Assembly: GCA_016293805.1 (NCBI GenBank)
Contig: JAEDDI010000005.1
Location: 1-55,590 of the forward strand
Reading direction: 5' to 3'
Source: Bacillota bacterium
GTDB lineage: Bacteria; Bacillota; Clostridia; Peptostreptococcales; Anaerovoracaceae
Length of the DNA stretch: 55,590 nt
This document shows, piece by piece, positions 34,202 to 42,821 of this stretch. A model generated the notes under the pieces. It was not told the DNA's origin, searched no databases, and saw only the letters and a list, made by a program, of their open reading frames with translations. Both the position numbers and the translations under genes were made by a program. How positions within the stretch are numbered: the stretch's first letter is position 1; every line of letters begins with the position of its first letter.

Positions 34202-36084
34202 TATTCGTAATGCCTTCCGCTTCTTCTTCTTTCAAGTTCGTTTAAAATCTTCTTTCTTATCCTGATATCATCCGGAACGATTTCAACAAGCTCATCGTCA
34301 TTGATAAACTCGAGAGCCTCTTCAAGTGTAAACTCTCTGTGGGGTGAAAGTCTGATAGCCTCATCTGAACCTGCAGCTCTCATGTTAGTCGCCTTCTTGG
34401 CCTTGCACGGATTCACCACCATATCATCCGACCTTGAGTTCATTCCGACAATCATTCCCTCGTATACCCTGGTACCCGGCGCTATGAACATCTGCACTCT
34501 CTCGCCTATGTTAAACAGTGCGTACGGAGTCGAAACACCTGGCTCCTGGGCTATGGCAACCCCGTTTGTCCTCTGAGGAATATCTCCCTTGTAGTCGTCA
34601 AAACACTCGAACCGTCTTACCATCGTGCCTTCGCCTCTTGTATCGTTGATGAATTCGCTTCTGTATCCGAGAAGACCCCTTGTAGGAACCAGGAACTCAA
34701 TCCTTGAGTAACCGTTTTCACCCGTCATCTGGGTCATCATTCCCTTTCGCATGTTAAGCTTGGAGATTACCGTACCTGCATATTCGTCAGGCACCGATAC
34801 AACAACCTCTTCAATAGGTTCCTGCGGCTGTCCGTTCTCTCCCCTTCTCATGATAACTTCAGGTTTGGAAACTGCAAGTTCATATCCCTCTCTTCTCATG
34901 TTCTCAATCAGAATTGAAAGATGAAGTTCACCTCTTCCCGAAACCTTGAAACTGTCTGTCGAATCAGTAGGTTCAACAAGAAGACCGACATTAACTTCGA
35001 GTTCCTTTTCGAGTCTTTCCTTAAGATGTCTTGATGTTACATACTTTCCCGATTTGCCTGCAAACGGCGACTTGTTTACCATGAAATTCATAGAAAGAGT
35101 CGGTTCTTCTATCTTTATCATCTCCATCGGTTCAATACATGAAGGATCGCATACAGTCTCTCCAATCGATATATCTGATATGCCCGAAAGCACTACAATA
35201 TCGCCTGCCTGAGCCTCCTTCACAGAAGTTCTCTTGAGTCCCTTGTATGTGAATACCTGATTAACCTTGGCATTTCTCACATTCCCCTCATCATCGGCAA
35301 CAGCAACAGTCTGTGCCTCTGTGATAATTCCTCTTGTAATCCTTCCGATTCCAAGTCTTCCTATATAGTCATCATATCCAAGTGATGAAATCTGTAGCTG
35401 AAGAGGTTCCGCTGTCCTGTCAGGATACACATCGCAGTGTTCCAGTATTGTCTCAAACAGCGGTGCAATTGAAAGCCCCGCAGGTCTGTTTCCGTTCGGG
35501 TTCTTTCTTATCTTGTTATTCCCCGCTCCTATCTCAATACCTTCCACATCAACAGGCTCCCTTACAACAATTCCCTGTCTTGCTATTCCGTAAAGTATCG
35601 GAAAATCCAGCTGCTCATCACTTGCTTCAAGATCCATGAACAGTTCGTATACCTCGTCCACCACTTCATCGATTCTCTTGTCTTTTTTGTCAATCTTGTT
35701 TATGAGGAGAATAGGATTAATTCCCTGTTCCAGTGACTTCTTGAGTACAAATCTTGTCTGCGGCATAGGCCCCTCAGATGAATCCACAAGAAGTATTACA
35801 GTATCAACAGTCTTCATGATACGCTCAACTTCAGATGAGAAATCCGCATGCCCCGGAGTATCAACTATATTTATCTTCACATCCTTGTACATAACCGAGC
35901 AGTTCTTTGAATAGATTGTGATGCCTCTTTCTCTTTCGATATCATCAGAGTCCATCACACATTCAACCACTTCCTCATTTTCTCTGAATACGCCGCTCTG
36001 ATTCAAAAACGCATCAACAAGTGTTGATTTGCCGGCGTCTACGTGGGCGATTACCGCTATATTGATTATCTTATCTCTCGCCAT
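34201..36084 (-). CDS. typA: Translational GTPase TypA/BipA
   Basis: BipA is an EF-G-like ribosomal GTPase that aids 50S assembly, especially at low temperature. The 627 residues show the G domain with AHVDAGKST, the RGITIYSKNC switch and DTPGHADF, and then the BipA-specific C-terminal domains (GRGELHLSILIENMRREGYEL and RGLLGYRSEF). The ATG at 36084 follows GAAGG by 8 bases; an upstream extension to 36135 would lack a ribosome site and overlap the promoter. Confidence 0.96.
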   Translation of the reverse strand: MARDKIINIAVIAHVDAGKSTLVDAFLNQSGVFRENEEVVECVMDSDDIERERGITIYSKNCSVMYKDVKINIVDTPGHADFSSEVERIMKTVDTVILLVDSSEGPMPQTRFVLKKSLEQGINPILLINKIDKKDKRIDEVVDEVYELFMDLEASDEQLDFPILYGIARQGIVVREPVDVEGIEIGAGNNKIRKNPNGNRPAGLSIAPLFETILEHCDVYPDRTAEPLQLQISSLGYDDYIGRLGIGRITRGIITEAQTVAVADDEGNVRNAKVNQVFTYKGLKRTSVKEAQAGDIVVLSGISDISIGETVCDPSCIEPMEMIKIEEPTLSMNFMVNKSPFAGKSGKYVTSRHLKERLEKELEVNVGLLVEPTDSTDSFKVSGRGELHLSILIENMRREGYELAVSKPEVIMRRGENGQPQEPIEEVVVSVPDEYAGTVISKLNMRKGMMTQMTGENGYSRIEFLVPTRGLLGYRSEFINDTRGEGTMVRRFECFDDYKGDIPQRTNGVAIAQEPGVSTPYALFNIGERVQMFIAPGTRVYEGMIVGMNSRSDDMVVNPCKAKKATNMRAAGSDEAIRLSPHREFTLEEALEFINDDELVEIVPDDIRIRKKILNELERRRSGRHYE

Positions 36085-36121
36085 AAATACTGCCTTCTTT
36101 CTTTTCTTACTTAACCGAATT

Positions 36122-36130
36122 ATTATACCA
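36122..36130 (-). promoter_or_regulatory. Extended -10 promoter of typA
   Basis: On the minus strand TGG-TATAAT lies about 35 bases before the typA start codon, with a weak TTGCAT -35 at 16 bases. Confidence 0.6.
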
Positions 36131-36185
36131 CACATGACTGACGATGCAAATACAAAAACGCACCATCAAAATATACAATCACATA

Positions 36186-36214
36186 TTGTCAATCCCTCTG
36201 ACGTAATATATACT
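36186..36214 (+). promoter_or_regulatory. Promoter of the methyltransferase-rhodanese pair
   Basis: TTGTCA and TATACT are separated by 17 bases, with a predicted start about 12 bases before the gene's ribosome site. Confidence 0.6.
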
Positions 36215-36232
36215 CGTTTTGAGGTGAAAAAG

Positions 36233-37378
36233 ATGACATTAAGCGAAACACTCACATCAGTATATGAAAACAGAAACCTGATCAAGGCTGTATTCAGCAG
36301 CAGAAGAAAAAAATCCGAAGAATGCAGAAAAGTTACGGTAAAGCCTCTTCTGATTAAAGGGGAATACATATATCAGGCTGAATATACCTACGAAAAAAAG
36401 GTCATACACAAAAACTTTCCGGAAGATGAATTCCCCATTTTCTGTGAAAGCCTTATTGACACGTACAGGCAGGCCTACATATTCACAGAGTCCGAGGAGA
36501 TTCAGATACTTGCGTCAAAACCCGGCAACCCCAGAATACGCACCAGAAAAACCGAAGTCAGAAAAGCAGATCTTTCCCACAACAGGGACAGAAACTACCT
36601 GATTGCAGAAGGAATCCCGTGTGACTTTCTAATACATCTTGGTGTAATGACAAAAGACGGACAGGTAAAGCACAGACACTACAGCAAATTCAGGCAGATA
36701 AACCGTTTCCTTGAAACAGTTGATGATGTATATGACAGGCTTCCAAATGACAGACCTGTAAAGATAATAGACTTCGGCTGCGGTAAATCATATCTCACAT
36801 TTGCCCTTTATTACTATCTTCATATTCTCAGGGGAAGGGATGTGGAAATAACGGGGCTTGATCTCAAGGAAGATGTAATAGATTTCTGCAGCAGAACTGC
36901 CTGCGAACTTGGATATGACGGTCTGAGTTTCCTTATGGGAGACATTGCCGACTATAAAGATGACAGTGCTGACATGGTTGTAACTCTTCACGCATGCGAC
37001 ACTGCGACTGACTTCGCTCTCATCAATGCCGTAAAATGGAATACTAAAGTGATTCTTTCCGTTCCATGCTGCCAGCATGAACTTTTTAGTCAGATTGAAA
37101 ACGAAGTAATGAATCCTATGCTGAGACACGGAATCATACGGGACAAGTTCACAGAACTCCTTACAGACGGTCTGAGGGCCCTCAAGCTGGAGGAGATGGG
37201 ATACAGAGTTGATATGATTGAATTTACAAGCCAGGAGCATACTGCAAAGAATATAATGATGAGAGCTGTGAAGGGCATGCCTTACAAAAAGAAAATGATT
37301 CAGGCGGGCAGAGAATACGAGGCCCTCAAGGAGGCTTTCGGCGTACATCCTGCCATAGACCTGATGAGAAAGGAATAG
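36233..37378 (+). CDS. SAM-dependent methyltransferase (METTL25/GSTCD-like, Methyltransf_32)
   Basis: The 381-residue protein has an N-terminal region of about 170 residues with FLIHLGVMT and a class I methyltransferase domain with motif I IIDFGCGKSYLTFAL, GLDLKEDVI, LHACDTATDFAL and the VPCCQHEL box that marks this family. The substrate is unknown; RNA is plausible by family analogy. The ATG at 36233 follows GAGGTG by 6 bases, and the predicted promoter lies between it and any longer upstream reading frame, which rules out earlier starts. The rhodanese gene follows 4 bases later. Confidence 0.85.
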   Translation: MTLSETLTSVYENRNLIKAVFSSRRKKSEECRKVTVKPLLIKGEYIYQAEYTYEKKVIHKNFPEDEFPIFCESLIDTYRQAYIFTESEEIQILASKPGNPRIRTRKTEVRKADLSHNRDRNYLIAEGIPCDFLIHLGVMTKDGQVKHRHYSKFRQINRFLETVDDVYDRLPNDRPVKIIDFGCGKSYLTFALYYYLHILRGRDVEITGLDLKEDVIDFCSRTACELGYDGLSFLMGDIADYKDDSADMVVTLHACDTATDFALINAVKWNTKVILSVPCCQHELFSQIENEVMNPMLRHGIIRDKFTELLTDGLRALKLEEMGYRVDMIEFTSQEHTAKNIMMRAVKGMPYKKKMIQAGREYEALKEAFGVHPAIDLMRKE

Positions 37379-37382
37379 CATC

Positions 37383-37757
37383 ATGAAAAGAAATCTTCCG
37401 GTTATTCTTTCTTTCCTTATTTCTCTGCTGTGTGCAGGCTGCACCTCAGGTCCCGGATATACATCCATATCCCAGGATGAAGCTGTACAGATGATGAAAG
37501 ATGGCAATGCGGTAATCCTGGATGTCAGAACAATTGATGAATACAATGAGCTTCATATAAGAGGCGCCATATGCATTCCGGTCGATACTATAGATGAGAG
37601 CATCTCAGATTTCCTTCCTGATACCGGACAGGTGATTCTGGTATACTGCAGAAGCGGTAACAGGAGCAGGCAGGCTTCAGAAAAGCTTGCTGCACTCGGA
37701 TATACAAATGTTTATGAATTTGGAGGTATTAACACCTGGAAAGGTGAAACAGAATAA
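37383..37757 (+). CDS. Rhodanese-domain lipoprotein
   Basis: A 124-residue protein with a lipoprotein signal (hydrophobic core then LLCAGC, lipid Cys20) and a single rhodanese domain with ILDVRTIDEYNELHIRGA and active-site CRSGNRS (Cys89). It probably handles sulfane sulfur on the outer face of the membrane. LspA, encoded in this window, would process it. It is the second gene of a two-gene operon with the methyltransferase. Confidence 0.93.
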   Translation: MKRNLPVILSFLISLLCAGCTSGPGYTSISQDEAVQMMKDGNAVILDVRTIDEYNELHIRGAICIPVDTIDESISDFLPDTGQVILVYCRSGNRSRQASEKLAALGYTNVYEFGGINTWKGETE

Positions 37758-37764
37758 TCTTAAA

Positions 37765-37789
37765 GGACGCTATCACGGCGTCCTTTTTT
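37765..37789 (+). terminator. Terminator of the methyltransferase-rhodanese operon
   Basis: GGACGC/GCGTCC with a seven-base loop is followed by TTTTTT. Confidence 0.88.
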
Positions 37790-37793
37790 GCGT

Positions 37794-37821
37794 AAAAAGG
37801 GACTTCAAACTAATGAAGTCC
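37794..37821 (-). terminator. Terminator of infC-rpmI-rplT
   Basis: On the minus strand GGACTTCA/TGAAGTCC with a six-base loop is followed by CTTTTTA, a few bases after the rplT stop. Confidence 0.85.
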
Positions 37822-37832
37822 ACTAATCTTCC

Positions 37833-38192
37833 TTATTTGTTTAAAGCCTTCTTTGCAGCGTCGCAAAGAGCTGTAAATGCCGGAGCATCATTGATAGCTA
37901 CTTCTGAAAGCATCTTTCTGTTCATTTCGATGCCTGCTACCTTTAATCCGTGGATTAACTGGCTGTATGAAATACCATTCAGTCTTGCAGCCGCATTGAT
38001 TCTTGCAATCCAAAGCTGTCTGTATTCTCTCTTCTTTAACTTTCTGCCTGCATAAGCTGATCTTAAAGCTCTCATTACAGCCGGTTTAGCTGCCTTGTAC
38101 TGCTTTGACTTTGCGCCGTAATATCCCTTAGCCTGCTTTAATACTTTTTTATGTCTCTTATGTGCGTTAACACCCTTCTTAACTCTTGCCAT
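37833..38192 (-). CDS. rplT: 50S ribosomal protein L20
   Basis: A 119-residue basic protein with the L20 signature (HKRHKKVLKQAKGYYGAKSK, RDWI-like REYRQLWIARINAAAR, YSQLIHGLKVAGIEMNRKMLSEVAI). L20 also binds its own mRNA leader to repress the operon. It is the last gene of infC-rpmI-rplT. Confidence 0.97.
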   Translation of the reverse strand: MARVKKGVNAHKRHKKVLKQAKGYYGAKSKQYKAAKPAVMRALRSAYAGRKLKKREYRQLWIARINAAARLNGISYSQLIHGLKVAGIEMNRKMLSEVAINDAPAFTALCDAAKKALNK

Positions 38193-38206
38193 GTGTATAT
38201 TCCTCC

Positions 38207-38407
38207 TTATTTACCCATTGATCTTAACATTCTCTTAAGATCTGCACTTGTAAGTGTAGTTGATTTACGTAATCCTCTTTTTCTCTTAGGGCTTTTCTTG
38301 GTAAGGATGTGGCTCTTGTATGCCTTGTTTCTCTTAACTTTTCCTGAGCCTGTAAGCTTCATTCTCTTCATTGCGCCTCTATGAGACTTCATCTTATTCT
38401 TAGCCAT
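38207..38407 (-). CDS. rpmI: 50S ribosomal protein L35
   Basis: A 66-residue, very basic protein starting MAKNKMKSHRGAMKR with the L35 KSHILTKKSPKRKRGLR motif. The ATG at 38407 follows GGAGG by ten bases. An apparent longer frame reaching 38542 would run into infC in a different frame and is not the gene. Confidence 0.96.
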   Translation of the reverse strand: MAKNKMKSHRGAMKRMKLTGSGKVKRNKAYKSHILTKKSPKRKRGLRKSTTLTSADLKRMLRSMGK

Positions 38408-38444
38408 TATAGTGATTCCTCCTATGTCAACATGTGTTTTTAAA

Positions 38445-38969
38445 CTATTTATCGTTCTTGGGTACAAGTACCATTGAAAGGTTTCTGCCCTCGAAAACAG
38501 GCTTCTTTTCCACTGAAGCAATATCTTCAAGTTCTGCGGCAAACATCTCCATAACCTTAAGGCCTTTATCCTTGTATGCTGCTTCTCTTCCTCTGAAACG
38601 AAGACTCACCTTTACTCTGTCTCCGCTCTTTAAGAATTTGCCTGCAGTCTTAGCCTTTACCTGTACATCATGCTCTTCTATAAAAGTGCTGAGCCTTATT
38701 TCCTTAACCTGAGTAACCTTCTGGTTCTTCTTGGCTTCCTTTTCCTTTTTCTGAAGTTCATATCTGTACTTGCCGTAATCGAGTATCTTACATACAGGCG
38801 GGTTTGCCTTTGGTGCTATGCAGACAAGATCAAGTTCCTTCTTCTCAGAAAGTTCAAGTGCCTCGTCTCTTGACATTATTCCAAGCTGCTCGCCGTCATC
38901 TGCTATTACTCTCAGCTCCTTAAAACGAATCTCTTCGTTGATAAGTGCTTCTTTCGATTCCCTGCTAAT
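38445..38969 (-). CDS. infC: Translation initiation factor IF-3, with AUU start codon
   Basis: IF-3 binds 30S subunits and rejects non-canonical start codons. The 174 residues begin ISRESKEALINEEI and contain VRVI-like RVIADDGEQLGIMSRDEAL, KILDYGKYRYE and the C-terminal domain with LRFRGREAA. The start is read as ATT at 38969: AGGAGG sits nine bases upstream, and no ATG or GTG is available between the ribosome site and the conserved region. An AUU start is the known autoregulatory feature of infC. Upstream lies an L20-type leader. Confidence 0.94.
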   Translation of the reverse strand: MSRESKEALINEEIRFKELRVIADDGEQLGIMSRDEALELSEKKELDLVCIAPKANPPVCKILDYGKYRYELQKKEKEAKKNQKVTQVKEIRLSTFIEEHDVQVKAKTAGKFLKSGDRVKVSLRFRGREAAYKDKGLKVMEMFAAELEDIASVEKKPVFEGRNLSMVLVPKNDK

Positions 38970-38986
38970 GTTCGTATACCTCCTGT

Positions 38987-39102
38987 GTAAAAATAGAAAT
39001 AGCGGACACAAAAGTATCCGCTATCTGTATTTACAAGCAAATATCTTAACCATACAGGCTTAATTGCCGGCAGGTGAGAAGCGGATAACTTCTTCTTCAT
39101 AC
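38987..39102 (-). ncRNA. L20-type leader/attenuator of infC-rpmI-rplT
   Basis: The minus-strand leader contains a perfect nine-pair terminator hairpin (AGCGGATAC/GTGTCCGCT, loop TTTT, with one G-U) followed by ATTTCTATTTTT. About 60 bases upstream lies TATCCGCT, complementary to the 5' arm AGCGGATA of that hairpin, so a mutually exclusive antiterminator can form. This is the known architecture of the Firmicute L20 leader, in which L20 binding favours termination. Confidence 0.85.
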
Positions 39103-39108
39103 CCATAT

Positions 39109-39137
39109 AACATATCATACGAAACCATCCGCGTCAA
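39109..39137 (-). promoter_or_regulatory. Promoter of infC-rpmI-rplT
   Basis: On the minus strand TTGACG and TATGTT are 17 bases apart, with TGA before the -10 giving an extended -10 element. Confidence 0.72.
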
Positions 39138-39149
39138 GCATAAAATCAG

Positions 39150-40019
39150 TTATTTATCTGAATATCCACATGCAAAATCTCTGAAAACCCTTGCCAGATA
39201 TGTTAAATGTTCACCTTTTTTTGTAACTGCATATATTCTGGTTTCCACCTTTGGTGACAACTCTGCAGCAGAAATATCCATCGCATAGTTTCTGAGTGTA
39301 GTATCCCTTACAAATCCAACACCAAAACCTTTTTCCACAAGTGAGAGCATAGCACTTCCCTCATAGAAATTGTATCTTATATCCGCCCGGTCTTTCCATT
39401 CTCCCAGTATCTGGTCAAGTATTCCCTCACACCCCTTGAATTCCGAAATTACAGGATACCTTATACATTCTTCTATCGATACTCTCTTTCTTTTCGCCAG
39501 CGGATGATCTGATGAGAAGACCGCATAAATACTGTTGACCGCAAAAGGAATGCAGTCAAACTCCAAACAGTACGGCTCAGGCAAAAATCCAAGCCCTGCC
39601 CTTCCGTCCCGCAGCACATCACATATTTCATCATAAGTGCCGTTGAACAGGTCAAATTCAACATCCGGATATACAGCCTGAAAATCTCTCATAAGGCGCG
39701 GCATATACTCGGTAATCATTCCCGTAAACACCGCAACCCTGAGAACGCCCCTCACATCATTATTGATAGCGCTTATCTTCTCCCGAAGCCCTGACTTCAT
39801 GCTTACTATTCTCCTGATTTCCGGCAGTATTTCCTTTGCATTTTCAGTCAGAGCAACTCCGGTCTTGCTCCTTACAAATACCGGAAACCCTGTCTCCTTC
39901 TCCAGTGCAGCTATTGCATGACTGACTCCCGACTGAGTATAGTTCAGTATCTGTGCAGCCCTTGTTATATTTCCTGTTTCAGCCACCTTTAAAAATATCT
40001 CGTAATTATCCATATCCAT
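39150..40019 (-). CDS. LysR family transcriptional regulator
   Basis: The 289 residues have an N-terminal LysR winged helix (YEIFLKVAETGNITRAAQILNYTQSGVSHAIAALEKETG) and a periplasmic-binding-protein-like effector domain. It is divergent from the APC permease gene 95 bases away, so the permease is its likely target. A perfect 15-base palindrome lies just before its own ribosome site, consistent with autoregulation. The ligand is unknown, perhaps an amino acid. Confidence 0.92.
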   Translation of the reverse strand: MDMDNYEIFLKVAETGNITRAAQILNYTQSGVSHAIAALEKETGFPVFVRSKTGVALTENAKEILPEIRRIVSMKSGLREKISAINNDVRGVLRVAVFTGMITEYMPRLMRDFQAVYPDVEFDLFNGTYDEICDVLRDGRAGLGFLPEPYCLEFDCIPFAVNSIYAVFSSDHPLAKRKRVSIEECIRYPVISEFKGCEGILDQILGEWKDRADIRYNFYEGSAMLSLVEKGFGVGFVRDTTLRNYAMDISAAELSPKVETRIYAVTKKGEHLTYLARVFRDFACGYSDK

Positions 40020-40028
40020 TACATTTCC

Positions 40029-40043
40029 TAATGATAATCATTA
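40029..40043. promoter_or_regulatory. Palindromic operator between lysR and the APC permease
   Basis: TAATGATAATCATTA is a perfect 7-1-7 inverted repeat ten bases from the LysR start codon. It fits a regulator site, and it also equals the central 15 bases of the 19-base Fur consensus. A candidate -10 TATAAT for the permease lies at 40076-40081. Confidence 0.55.
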
Positions 40044-40114
40044 CAAACATTCTCTTTTTAAATATACAGCCATATTATAATATATTAAATGAATAAAAAC
40101 AAGGAGGCTGTGAA

Positions 40115-41500
40115 TTGGCTAGGCTGGATAAGACATTTACATCAAAAGATATATTCGCTCTCGCGTTCGGCACTATGGTAGGATGGAGCTGGATTATGCT
40201 TTCCGGCATCTGGGCAAACAATGCAGGAATGCTTGGTGCGGTAATAGCTTTTGCTGCAGGTGCGGTGATGTGCATATTCGTAGGACTTGCCTATGCGGAA
40301 CTGACCCCCGCACTTCCATACACCGGCGGCAGCGTGGTATATTCGTTCAAGGCCATGGGCTACTGGCCGTCAGTTATCGCAGGACTCGCAGCATGCTTTT
40401 CATATATCGGAATAATCGCACTTGAAGGGCCTGCATTTGCAACTGCAATAGACTATATTATAAAAATACCGAGAATAGGTTATCTGTGGACCGTATGCGG
40501 TTTCGATGTATATGTTTCATGGGCCCTTATAGGCACTGCAGGCGCTGTTGTTTTAACATGGGTAAACATCAGGGGTGCCAGCATGACTGCAGTATTTCAA
40601 AAGACTGCAAACTTCGGAAAAATCGGAGTAGGTGTACTGTTCGTTTTCGGCGGTCTTATGCACGGAAACACAGAATATGTCACACCTCTTTTCACCGACG
40701 GAAAAGGGTTCATTGCAACACTTGTAATGGTTCCTGCCATGTTTGTCGGATTCGATGTGATACCGCAAAGTGCCGGAGAGATGAACATCTCGCCGAAGAA
40801 AATCCCGAGACTTCTCATCATTTCCATACTGGCATCGGCGGCATGGTATATTCTTATGATATTTGCAACCTGCATCTCCGCACCGCTTGATGTGAGACTT
40901 ACCGGTGAAATTCCCGTTGCCGATGCAATGGCTTATGCATTCGGCGGAATGTTCTGGGGCAAGGTCTGCATAATAGGGGCTCTATGCGGAATAATTACTG
41001 CATGGAACGGATTCATTTTTGCCTGTGCAAGATGCCTTTATGCGATGTCCAACGCCAGAATGCTTCCGGCGTTCCTGGGAAAACTCCATCCGAAATACAA
41101 CACTCCATACATTGCTGTATTAATCAGCGGAGTTATATCTGCAGCGTCGTGTTTCATGGGCAAAGAAGCCATTTCATGGTTTGTGAATGCAAGTTCTTTC
41201 GGTGTTATCATACTGTATATTATGGATGTGCTTGCACTCATATTCCTTCGCAGAAAATATCCTGAAATAAAAAGACCGTATATGATAAAAAGATTCACTC
41301 CTGTTGCTTTAGCGGCAATAATTGCAGTTGTCGCTTTTGGAGCACTTTATATGCCTTTTGGTCCAAGCGCACTCAGTGCCATCGAATGGAGTTTTGCTGT
41401 AGTGTGGTTTGCTGCAGGCTTCATACTTGCCTTATGGTGCAGATTCAGATACAAGGATGTGACAATGGAAGAAAGAGAAAATGCACTGATTAATATGTAA
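40115..41500 (+). CDS. APC family amino acid permease
   Basis: A 461-residue transporter with twelve predicted membrane helices and the APC first-helix pattern (FALAFGTMVGWSWIML), GLAYAELTPALPYTGG in helix 2 and NGFIFACARCLYAMS later. Substrate is unproven; amino acid or amine exchange is likely. The start is TTG at 40115, seven bases after AAGGAGG. It is divergent from the LysR gene and convergent with a LysA-like decarboxylase. Confidence 0.88.
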   Translation: MARLDKTFTSKDIFALAFGTMVGWSWIMLSGIWANNAGMLGAVIAFAAGAVMCIFVGLAYAELTPALPYTGGSVVYSFKAMGYWPSVIAGLAACFSYIGIIALEGPAFATAIDYIIKIPRIGYLWTVCGFDVYVSWALIGTAGAVVLTWVNIRGASMTAVFQKTANFGKIGVGVLFVFGGLMHGNTEYVTPLFTDGKGFIATLVMVPAMFVGFDVIPQSAGEMNISPKKIPRLLIISILASAAWYILMIFATCISAPLDVRLTGEIPVADAMAYAFGGMFWGKVCIIGALCGIITAWNGFIFACARCLYAMSNARMLPAFLGKLHPKYNTPYIAVLISGVISAASCFMGKEAISWFVNASSFGVIILYIMDVLALIFLRRKYPEIKRPYMIKRFTPVALAAIIAVVAFGALYMPFGPSALSAIEWSFAVVWFAAGFILALWCRFRYKDVTMEERENALINM

Positions 41501-41503
41501 ACA

Positions 41504-41526
41504 ACGGACCCTTTCGGGTCCGTGTT
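41504..41526 (+). terminator. Bidirectional terminator between permease and lysA-like gene
   Basis: ACGGACCC/GGGTCCGT with a TTTC loop is followed by a T/A-rich tail. It lies between convergent genes. Confidence 0.7.
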
Positions 41527-41529
41527 ATA

Positions 41530-42798
41530 TTATCTTTCAATCTTTATATCGTCAAAGCAGTCGAATGTTGCGAAGTAGTCTTCCGGCGTTTCTGCCCTTC
41601 TTATAAGTTTTACACTTCCGTCTTCCTGAAGGAGAAGTTCTGCGGAGCGAAGCTTTCCGTTATAGTTGTATCCCATGGAGAATCCATGTGCTCCTGAATC
41701 ATGTATTACAAGGTAATCTCCCATGTCTATCTTAGGAAGCTTTCTGTCAACAGCGAATTTGTCGCAGTTCTCGCACAGCGATCCTGTAATGTCATATACA
41801 TGGTCGCATGGAGCATCTTCCTTGCCCAGAACAGTAATATGATGATAAGCTCCATATATCGCCGGTCTCATAAGGTTTGCAGCACATGCGTCAACACCAA
41901 TATATTCCTTGTGGGTATGTTTTTCATGTATTGCCTCTGTTACAACACATCCGTAAGGTCCGAGCATGAATCTTCCCATTTCACAGTAGATTGCAACATC
42001 ATCCATACCTGCCGGAGCAAGAACTTCTTCATAAGCCTTTCTTACGCCCTCTCCGATTACCGATATATCGTTTGGTTCCTGGTCAGGTGAATAAGGAATG
42101 CCCACACCTCCGGAAAGATTTACAAATGTGAAATGACAGCCTGTTTCTTTTGAAATTTCTACTATAAGTTCAAAAAGCTGTCTTGCAAGTACAGGGTAGT
42201 ACTCGTTTGTTACTGTATTGGATGCAAGAAACGCATGGATACCGAAATTCTTTGCTCCCTTTTCCTTAAGAACTCTGTATGCTTCCCTGATCTGCTCTGT
42301 TGTCATTCCGTACTTTGCATCTCCGGGATTGTCCATGATTCCGTTTGAAAGTTCAAATACTCCGCCGGGATTGTATCTGCATGAAATTGTTTCAGGAATA
42401 TGTCCTATAGTCTTTTCGAGGAAGTCTATGTGTGTGAAATCATCAAGATTTATAATCGCACCCATTTCATCTGCATATGCGAATTCCTCTGCCGGAGTGT
42501 CATTGGATGAGAACATTATGTGCTCTCCGTCAAATCCGCAAGATTTTGAAAGCATTAACTCTGTATATGATGAGCAGTCGCATCCGAAATCATACTCCTG
42601 AAGTATCTTAAGTATATACGGATTAGGTGTCGCCTTGACAGCAAAGTATTCTCTGAACCCTTTATTCCACGAAAATGCATCCTTTACCCTCTGTGCATTC
42701 TCTCTGATTCCCTTCTCATCATAAAGATGAAACGGTGTAGGATAAGTCTTTACTATCTCCTCCACCTGCTCCTTTTTTACAAATGGTATCTTTTTCAT
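41530..42798 (-). CDS. lysA: Diaminopimelate decarboxylase family enzyme (LysA-like)
   Basis: A 422-residue fold-type III PLP decarboxylase with the PLP lysine in YFAVKATPNP, the glycine loop NLSGGVGIPY, the phosphate-binding CEMGRFMLGPYG segment and the catalytic CENCDKF cysteine motif. LysA makes lysine from meso-diaminopimelate. GIHAFLASN replaces the usual HxHIGS segment, so ornithine- or lysine-type decarboxylation remains possible. It starts 23 bases after apbE. Confidence 0.85.
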   Translation of the reverse strand: MKKIPFVKKEQVEEIVKTYPTPFHLYDEKGIRENAQRVKDAFSWNKGFREYFAVKATPNPYILKILQEYDFGCDCSSYTELMLSKSCGFDGEHIMFSSNDTPAEEFAYADEMGAIINLDDFTHIDFLEKTIGHIPETISCRYNPGGVFELSNGIMDNPGDAKYGMTTEQIREAYRVLKEKGAKNFGIHAFLASNTVTNEYYPVLARQLFELIVEISKETGCHFTFVNLSGGVGIPYSPDQEPNDISVIGEGVRKAYEEVLAPAGMDDVAIYCEMGRFMLGPYGCVVTEAIHEKHTHKEYIGVDACAANLMRPAIYGAYHHITVLGKEDAPCDHVYDITGSLCENCDKFAVDRKLPKIDMGDYLVIHDSGAHGFSMGYNYNGKLRSAELLLQEDGSVKLIRRAETPEDYFATFDCFDDIKIER

Positions 42799-42821
42799 AT
42801 TATGTCTCCTTCATATAAATA

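Noticed and set aside
36029..36232. A longer N-terminus with a membrane helix on the methyltransferase
   Set aside because: The region is antisense to typA and holds the promoter; GAGGTG points to the ATG at 36233.
38408..38542. An N-terminal extension of L35 reaching into infC
   Set aside because: The frame overlaps infC in another frame, and GGAGG with the conserved MAKNKMKSHRG start fixes the true ATG.
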